Source: a virus. Taken from it: 23,346 nt of DNA. The notes under the pieces were generated by a model that was not told the origin of the DNA, made no database searches, and worked only from the letters and a program-made list of their open reading frames with translations. Shown here piece by piece: positions 18,416 to 23,346 of the stretch; the stretch's first letter is position 1; each line of letters opens with the position of its first letter. The stretch is taken from positions 1 to 23,346 of the IMG/VR virus record IMGVR_UViG_3300044646_000914; one strand, given 5' to 3'. The translations under genes were made by a program, and so were the position numbers.

Positions 18416-18539
18416 TCCCGTGATGCTCGCGAAGCCTACCAAGGCCAGCGTGTACGGATTCGATTCAAACAAGAAGCTGGTGGGACCGTCCACGGTGACG
18501 CTGCCGGCCGGCTGGTACGTGCTACCGAAGTCCCAATGA
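18315..18539 (+). CDS. Lipoprotein-like protein, possible outer spanin
   Basis: A 74-residue protein beginning with a basic start (MEKHPRLSR), a hydrophobic stretch (TIWLIALLDCLGC) with a cysteine where a lipobox would be, then QMTKVVLVPSGDPVML. The box is imperfect (CLGC instead of L-x-G/A-C). The mature part has VPSGDPV, ASVYGFDSNKK and TLPAGWYVLP, a motif series I associate with small phage lipoproteins beside holins. It begins inside the preceding gene in the +1 frame and overlaps by about 100 nt. Outer-membrane attachment and a lysis role are inferred from signal, overlap and neighbours. Confidence 0.6.
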   Translation: MEKHPRLSRTIWLIALLDCLGCQMTKVVLVPSGDPVMLAKPTKASVYGFDSNKKLVGPSTVTLPAGWYVLPKSQ

Positions 18540-18781
18540 TCAACTACAAGGGCAACAAGTTCAGCGGCTACAACAAGCCCAAGGCAACCCCCGGGGAGTC
18601 CAAGAAGTCCGCGGTCCTGGCCAAGGAAAACGGCAAGGTTAAGCTCGTGCGTTTTGGCGACCCGGACATGAGCATCAAGAAGCACATCCCGGAGCGCCGG
18701 GCCAACTTCCGCGCTCGTCACGGGTGTGACAACCCGGGATCGAAACTCTCGGCCAAGTACTGGTCCTGCAAAGCCTGGTAA
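18536..18781 (+). CDS. Conserved-looking small basic phage protein
   Basis: An 81-residue protein starting in the ATGA overlap with the lipoprotein. It is basic, with INYKGNKFSGYNKPKATPGE at the start, KSAVLAKENGKVKLVRFGDP next, and RRANFRARHGCDNPGSKLSA then KYWSCKAW at the end. Phage proteins of the type KFSGYNKPK...RFGD...FRARHxC...YWSCxxW are common in environmental phages near connector genes but unassigned. The two Cys in the C-terminal part could bind metal. Located between the lysis set and the connector, it may be a virion or DNA-binding protein; unknown. Confidence 0.7.
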   Translation: MINYKGNKFSGYNKPKATPGESKKSAVLAKENGKVKLVRFGDPDMSIKKHIPERRANFRARHGCDNPGSKLSAKYWSCKAW

Positions 18782-18784
18782 CCA

Positions 18785-19714
18785 ATGAGAACCGTCACCT
18801 ATGACTACGTGCTGCAACGCGCCTGTGAGCTCACTGGGCGCGTTTTCTCAACGCTGACCACCGAGGAGTCCAACTTCTTCCGCACGTTCATCTCCATGTC
18901 ACTGCGGAGCGCCTGGGAGTGCTTCGACTGGCCTGAGCAGACGGTCTACCAACAGGAGTTCTTTGCGCCAACCTATTCCTACTCGGCAACCTACAACGCC
19001 GGGGACGTGGTCTACTATCCGGTCGAGGAGAAGTACTACCAGTGGGTCAACATCACCCCGACCAGTGGCCAGACGCCGACCGTTAATGGTCCCAAGGGCT
19101 CACTCAACTCAATCTATTGGGCCGAGGCTCAACCCAGCTACGGCAACAACGACGGCAACTGGGACTTCAGCACCGCCTACACTGTCGGGCAGATTGTGCT
19201 GTATCCAGTGACCCAAGAGCACTATCAGGCCTATGCTGTCCCACCGGCTGGAACCGTCCCCACCAACACCGCCTACTGGGGCATCCTGAACAAGTTCCTG
19301 CGCAACATCTCGCAGACCAACAACCCCGACGGCACTACCCGGGCAGTCCCCATCGGTGAGACCTTCTCGGTCTGGCCGGGCGACCCCCGCGTGTCCTGGC
19401 GCCAGCAGGAGGCCACCTACACCTTCACTGATGACGGCGTGCTGGTCGGAGATCAGTTGCCCTACGTCTGGCTCGAGTTCCGCAAGACACCTCCCCTGCT
19501 CTCGACCGCCGGTGAGGCCAGTGCCTACGCTTTCCCCTACCGCTTCTCGGAGATCTGCGCACTCAAGGCCGCGGGTCAGATGCTGCGGGTCGACGGCAAG
19601 ATCGACCTGGGCAACCAGTTCTTGGAGTTAGGGGAGGTTGAGCTCACCAAGGAGATCGACAAGGTGGCGCTGCAAGAGAAATATGTGCGCCAGATAATCG
19701 TGCCGTCCCGGTGA
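18785..19714 (+). CDS. Head-tail connector or tail tube-like protein with two carbohydrate-binding-like inserts
   Basis: A 309-residue protein. Residues 1-60 are helical and Cys-containing (YDYVLQRACELTGRVFSTLT), as in gp4/gp11-like connector adaptors. The C-terminal part (FPYRFSEICALKAAGQMLRV; DKVALQEKYVRQIIVPSR) returns to a helical frame. Between them lie two similar short segments, 66-113 (YSATYNAGDVVYYP...YYQWV) and 125-168 (WDFSTAYTVGQIVLYPV...YQAY). Each resembles the compact chitin-binding domain (CBM5/12) with the Y-x-G-x2-V-x-Y then Y-Q-x pattern and P-T-x-Y-W end. The inserts could bind glycans on the cell surface. Connector identity is from context and shape, so moderate certainty. 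Confidence 0.65.
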   Translation: MRTVTYDYVLQRACELTGRVFSTLTTEESNFFRTFISMSLRSAWECFDWPEQTVYQQEFFAPTYSYSATYNAGDVVYYPVEEKYYQWVNITPTSGQTPTVNGPKGSLNSIYWAEAQPSYGNNDGNWDFSTAYTVGQIVLYPVTQEHYQAYAVPPAGTVPTNTAYWGILNKFLRNISQTNNPDGTTRAVPIGETFSVWPGDPRVSWRQQEATYTFTDDGVLVGDQLPYVWLEFRKTPPLLSTAGEASAYAFPYRFSEICALKAAGQMLRVDGKIDLGNQFLELGEVELTKEIDKVALQEKYVRQIIVPSR

Positions 19715-19715
19715 T

Positions 19716-22541
19716 ATGCCTGACCTGCCTCAAATCGGTGGAATCGACGATGGATTCGTTGGAGTGGTATCGCGCATTGACCCTGCGCTGATCCCGGCCT
19801 CCTACGTTTCCAACGCCGTCAACCGACGTTTCGAGGATCAGGTCATCAAGAACCGCTGGGGCATCGTGCAGCCTAAGTGGGGCGGTCGCTGGTCAGTCGG
19901 ATCGCGCATCGTTACACTGACCGCTAGCTCCTCGGTGGGTGTGCCCGTCTCGGGCGATCAGATCCCGGCCAACTCACAGGTAGTCTGCGACGTTGGCCTG
20001 AATCAGCAGATCTTCTCCAACGGCACGCTCTGTACGCTGGACGACAACACTAACGCTACCTTCAGCACTGCAGCGTTCAGCTTCTCACCGTCGCCCGCCA
20101 ACAAGACGGTTCAGTTCTACGGCTCGACCGCTCCCTTTGATGAGATCTTAGGCGTCCTGCCCTACCGTGACCCGGACACCGGCGCCAACGCCCTCCTGGT
20201 TGCAGTCAACGAAGCCCGCTCCTCCGACGGTGGCCAGGGCAAGGTCTGGTGCATCCGGCCCAACCAGTCGCCCGTGGAAGTGTCCATGAACGGGCACGAC
20301 ATCTACCTTCCGGTGCGCCTCATTCAGGCCACCAACGGCGTGGTCATGCTGCGCCCTGGCAACGCCCGCTACTACTTCGACAGCGTCATCGGCATCGTCT
20401 ACGACTCCATCGACACTGAAGGCGGCGACGCGCTACTGTGCGAAAGTGGTGCGCTTCTTTCTCAAGAGGCATCCACCGAGGTCACACTGAACGTGGTTCC
20501 TGACTTGGCGACCGGAGACATCGTGAATGTCGGCCAGGTTGGCAGTGCTGCTCCCCTCTGGAATGCGTCCCTCGGTTCCGGCCAGGGCTTCCAGCTCTAC
20601 GTCAACGTCGTCAATCAAGAGGTCTCGCTGCACCTGACTCTCGCTGATGCCCGGGCCAAGACCAACTCGCTGGCACTGAACCCGGAGAACAACGCCCGAT
20701 ACTATATTGAGCTGGCCAGCAATACGACCGGCTACGACCTGGCGCAGGACATCGTCAACAACCTGAACGACGGGATGCCGATCCTGATGCAGAGCACGGC
20801 AACCAACCCGTCTGCGCTCGACGCCGGGTTCGACCGCATCCCGTCCACTCTTTCGATCAACAGTTCAGACGCTACCGCGGACACCATTGCGGTCTTCAAC
20901 CACAACTTCATCCCGGGCGATCAGGTCACGCTGACCAACATTGAAAACGGTGGGGCCAACGTCACCAACAAGATCTACTACGTCTACCCGGTCGACAACA
21001 ACACGCTGCGCCTGTTCTCGGGCACGACCGAGGAGACCGACTCGCTGAACGACGCCAATCGGGCAGTCATACAGCTCACGACCAGTGGCACGTCGCCCAA
21101 CATTTCAATCATCGACGTCGTTATCCTTAACCAGGGCTCCGGCTACCTCTCGGCCCCGGTGATCACGGTCTCCGGCACATTCAGTGTGGCCGCCAGCCTG
21201 ACCACTACCGTCACCGACGGAATCGTCAGCGCAGTCACCATCGTCAATGCGGGCGTCTATTCAACAACCCCCACTGCCTCGGTGGCCATGCCTTCGACCC
21301 TGGTGGATGTCACCACGTCCAACATCACCGGCAGCATCAAGCGCTCGAGTGCTTCCGGTTCCTCGGTGCCCCCGGGCCGCGAGGGTCTGTACTTCCAGAA
21401 CCGCCTGCTGCTGCTCTACGGTAACGACTACCTGGCTGTCTCCGACGTGCTGGACCCGCTGCACTACAGCCCAATCCTGAATGAGTTCAAGCTGAACACC
21501 GGCAGCAATGACCGGGTGGTGGCCCTGTACCCGTTCAACGCCACCACGCTGCTGGTCTTCAAGGAGCGCTCGGTCCTGGCCGTGGAGAACCTCTACGGCG
21601 ACCTGTCGACCACCCGCTTGACCGAGGTCACCCGGGAGTTCGGGTGTGTGTCACAGGCCTCCATCGCAGGCACAGGCTCCGACGTCATCTTCCTCTCCCA
21701 ACGCGGCATCATCAGCCTCCGGCAGACCGAGTTCGGCATCAGCCAGTCGGTGGTGGTGCCGTTGTCCGACCAGATTCAGAATCTCGTCGACGACATCGAC
21801 CAGGCCTACTGGGGCAATGCCTGCGCGACCTACTTCGCCAACCGCTACATCCTGAGCGTGCCGGTAGAGGGCGGTGACGGCACCAACCAGCGCACGCTGG
21901 TCTACAACTTCCTGAACAAGGCCTGGGAAGGCTACTGGGAGGGCTCGCTGCTCGTTCCGAAGTACTGGTGCCGCGTGATCGTGGCAGGCACCGATACGCT
22001 GTGCTGGGCCGACCAGAGCGGCCTGATCCACCAGTTCGACCCGCTCGGGCTTGTGGACGTAGACCGCACCGGCGTGCTGGCCCAGATCAGCACCGAGGTT
22101 CGTTTCCGCGGCTACACCGGGGAGGACAACGTCGACCATAAGCAGTGGACCGACATCCAGTTCGAGCTGGGCAACTGGAATACCCGCTATTCCATCACCG
22201 CGCAGTTCGACGGCGTGAATGAGTCCTACGTGGTCGCAACCGATCAGACCAAGGATCGCACGGCCTACTACACCTACGGCAGTGGCACCTACAACACGAA
22301 CAACACCGCCGACAACTTCCTGGCCCCGTACCGCGAGGACTACTCGGTGACCACCCAGTTCCGCACCGGCAACAACGGGTGGAAGGCCGGCCTGCATCAG
22401 TTCTTCAGTCACAAGGCCCGCCTGCGCAAGCACTCGGCCTCTGTGCAGCCCCTGATCACCACCGACCAGGGCTCCCTCGACATCTACAGCGCCAAGGTCA
22501 TCGGCATCGCATTCCGACTCTACGGCAAGAACGACGTCTAA
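19716..22541 (+). CDS. Large beta-rich virion protein (tail tube B / hub-like)
   Basis: A 941-residue protein starting 2 nt after the connector stop. It opens PQIGGIDDGFVGVVSRIDPA and IPASYVSNAVNRRFEDQVIK, a start I know from phage structural proteins placed after connector genes. The body is beta-rich with few helices: a middle with Ig-like strand repeats (about 370-540) and a region with FQNRLLLLYGNDYLAVSDVL (about 555-575). A following part contains VVALYPFNATTLLVFKERSV and IFLSQRGIISLRQTEFGISQ, as in beta-propeller-like blades. No enzyme motif is visible. It resembles tail tubular protein B or a tail nozzle in function by position and size. Host-range or baseplate function is the alternative. 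Confidence 0.65.
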   Translation: MPDLPQIGGIDDGFVGVVSRIDPALIPASYVSNAVNRRFEDQVIKNRWGIVQPKWGGRWSVGSRIVTLTASSSVGVPVSGDQIPANSQVVCDVGLNQQIFSNGTLCTLDDNTNATFSTAAFSFSPSPANKTVQFYGSTAPFDEILGVLPYRDPDTGANALLVAVNEARSSDGGQGKVWCIRPNQSPVEVSMNGHDIYLPVRLIQATNGVVMLRPGNARYYFDSVIGIVYDSIDTEGGDALLCESGALLSQEASTEVTLNVVPDLATGDIVNVGQVGSAAPLWNASLGSGQGFQLYVNVVNQEVSLHLTLADARAKTNSLALNPENNARYYIELASNTTGYDLAQDIVNNLNDGMPILMQSTATNPSALDAGFDRIPSTLSINSSDATADTIAVFNHNFIPGDQVTLTNIENGGANVTNKIYYVYPVDNNTLRLFSGTTEETDSLNDANRAVIQLTTSGTSPNISIIDVVILNQGSGYLSAPVITVSGTFSVAASLTTTVTDGIVSAVTIVNAGVYSTTPTASVAMPSTLVDVTTSNITGSIKRSSASGSSVPPGREGLYFQNRLLLLYGNDYLAVSDVLDPLHYSPILNEFKLNTGSNDRVVALYPFNATTLLVFKERSVLAVENLYGDLSTTRLTEVTREFGCVSQASIAGTGSDVIFLSQRGIISLRQTEFGISQSVVVPLSDQIQNLVDDIDQAYWGNACATYFANRYILSVPVEGGDGTNQRTLVYNFLNKAWEGYWEGSLLVPKYWCRVIVAGTDTLCWADQSGLIHQFDPLGLVDVDRTGVLAQISTEVRFRGYTGEDNVDHKQWTDIQFELGNWNTRYSITAQFDGVNESYVVATDQTKDRTAYYTYGSGTYNTNNTADNFLAPYREDYSVTTQFRTGNNGWKAGLHQFFSHKARLRKHSASVQPLITTDQGSLDIYSAKVIGIAFRLYGKNDV

Positions 22542-22547
22542 AACACC

Positions 22548-23276
22548 ATGCCACTCTTCGTAAACGTCACCCCAGGCACCACGATCAGCCCGACGACCAC
22601 GCTGTCGGCCTCGACGCTCAATCTCCTGGGCACGCCCACGGTCAACATCACGGGCACCATCGACGGCGGCACGCTGACCATCGGCGCCAACTCGGTGAAC
22701 ACCTCGGCAATCCAAGATCTGTCTGTCATCACCAGCAAGATCGCCGACAACGCTGTCACCAACGCCAAGCTGGCGACGATGCCGGCCAACACGATCAAGG
22801 GAAACAACACCGGGTCGACCGCAACCGCATTGGACCTGACGGTGGCCAACGTCAAGACCATGCTCTCCCTGGTGCCCGACGAGGTCACCATCGAGACCAG
22901 CGGCACAAACATCCGGCTGAAGGACAACTCGGTCACGTCGGCCAAGCTATCCATGGCCCCGCAGGCCAGCAGTTCGGCCACTCCAAACGTCAACGTCGGA
23001 ACAAGCCTGACCTGGGATCTGACGCCAGCGACCAACCCGACCATCACGCTGACGTTCGGAGCCAATGACGATGGCAAGACCGTGCTGGTAAAGGTGAAAC
23101 AGACCGCAGTCGGAAATCTTGCAATCACTGCCTGGGCAGCCACCGGAAAGACCATCTATTGGCAGGGCGGTGTTACACCGACACTGACCACGAGCGCAAA
23201 CAAGGCTGACTTGTTTGTCTTCACCTGCATCGGGTCCAACGTCTACGGCAAACAGGTAGCCAACTTCGCAGCCTAA
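22548..23276 (+). CDS. Second tail fibre-like protein
   Basis: A 242-residue protein starting 6 nt after the large protein. It has Thr/Ser-rich beta-strands ([20 protein letters not shown]) and then [20 protein letters not shown] and [20 protein letters not shown]. These are well-known phage fibre patterns ([26 protein letters not shown]). The later part ([40 protein letters not shown]) is a small beta-domain, perhaps the tip. It could be a short fibre, a partner of the first fibre-like protein, or a whisker. The reading frame is intact to the stop, and a further gene begins on its last base. Confidence 0.75.
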   Translation: MPLFVNVTPGTTISPTTTLSASTLNLLGTPTVNITGTIDGGTLTIGANSVNTSAIQDLSVITSKIADNAVTNAKLATMPANTIKGNNTGSTATALDLTVANVKTMLSLVPDEVTIETSGTNIRLKDNSVTSAKLSMAPQASSSATPNVNVGTSLTWDLTPATNPTITLTFGANDDGKTVLVKVKQTAVGNLAITAWAATGKTIYWQGGVTPTLTTSANKADLFVFTCIGSNVYGKQVANFAA

Positions 23277-23346
23277 TGCACGCAGCCTGGTTCAACGAGG
23301 GAGCAGCGACACCGACCGGCACCACGGTGCCGATCATCTATTCCAA
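23276..23346 (+). CDS. Partial gene cut by the window end
   Basis: An ATG overlapping the previous stop (TAATG) opens a frame that runs to the end of the window without a stop. It reads [20 protein letters not shown] then IYS. Its start fits the tight spacing of this region and probably continues as a small virion-region protein. Too little is present to say more; the missing sequence lies downstream. Confidence 0.5.
   Translation, partial: MHAAWFNEGAATPTGTTVPIIYS

Noticed and set aside
17981-18817. 278-codon open frame on the - strand
   Set aside because: Antisense to the lysis-like cassette, which has consistent + strand overlaps and membrane features.
21651-22715. 354-codon open frame on the - strand
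   Set aside because: It lies antisense to the 941-residue virion protein and the next gene. It has Gly/Val/Asp/Ala-biased composition typical of an antisense shadow of GC-rich coding DNA, and no motif.
22379-23068. 229-codon alternative + frame across the end of the large virion gene and the second fibre-like gene
   Set aside because: Arg/His/Gln-rich low-complexity product across a clear gene boundary; a frame shadow.

Overview
The window looks like a contiguous piece of a double-stranded DNA tailed-phage genome. All convincing genes lie on the + strand, they are densely packed, and many start and stop codons overlap by 4 nt (ATGA or GTGA). A large terminase, portal, scaffold-like protein, SU10-type major capsid protein, virion and fibre proteins and holin-like proteins are all present, which makes the phage assignment secure. 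The DNA is GC-rich with GC-rich third codon positions. Several small structural proteins resemble ones I associate with environmental or aquatic phages, but the host cannot be read from the sequence. I see no integrase, repressor, RNA polymerase, tRNA, tape measure or endolysin. With a long portal and a connector plus large hub-like protein but no tape measure, a short-tailed (podovirus-like) virion is the better guess. This is inference only.

Layout. (1) 1-1.6 kb: seven very small, translationally coupled early genes, three of which share a coiled-coil core (RIKRLEE). (2) 1.6-3.5 kb: an SSB-like protein with an acidic DDVPF tip, a regulator joining a helix-turn-helix to an RNA polymerase alpha-CTD-like domain, a possible tiny membrane protein, and a DEDDy 3'-5' exonuclease. 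(3) 3.5-4.76 kb: a C5-cytosine DNA methyltransferase, almost fully overlapped in the +1 frame by a second long open frame with its own repeated motifs. (4) 4.76-4.90 kb: a noncoding segment with two nested or stem-loop structures. (5) 4.9-6.9 kb: a replication initiator or helicase loader carrying iteron-like repeats followed by a purine tract, a lambda-O-like candidate origin, then a DnaB-type helicase. (6) 6.9-8.65 kb: a small HTH protein, a glycosyltransferase-like protein and a LacI-HTH protein that is a candidate small terminase.

(7) 8.65-9.02 kb: a repeat-bearing noncoding spacer. (8) 9.0-15.2 kb: large terminase with an N-terminal zinc finger, portal, a small protein, scaffold and major capsid protein, closed by a strong stem-loop terminator. 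(9) 15.3-17.7 kb: small virion proteins, a fibre-like protein with a compositionally distinct middle, and a proline-rich small protein. (10) 17.7-18.8 kb: a lysis-like cassette with two small membrane proteins and an overlapping spanin-like pair. (11) 18.8-23.3 kb: a connector-like protein with two chitin-binding-like inserts, a 941-residue virion protein, a second fibre-like protein and the start of one more gene cut by the window edge.

Working model: region 1-8 kb is the early/replication module (SSB, exonuclease, initiator plus origin, helicase, DNA modification, transcription regulators). Region 8-23 kb is the late module (packaging, head, fibres, lysis, connector). The most unusual items are the dual-frame methyltransferase locus, the in-gene origin candidate, the structured leader before the initiator and the alpha-CTD-like regulator.
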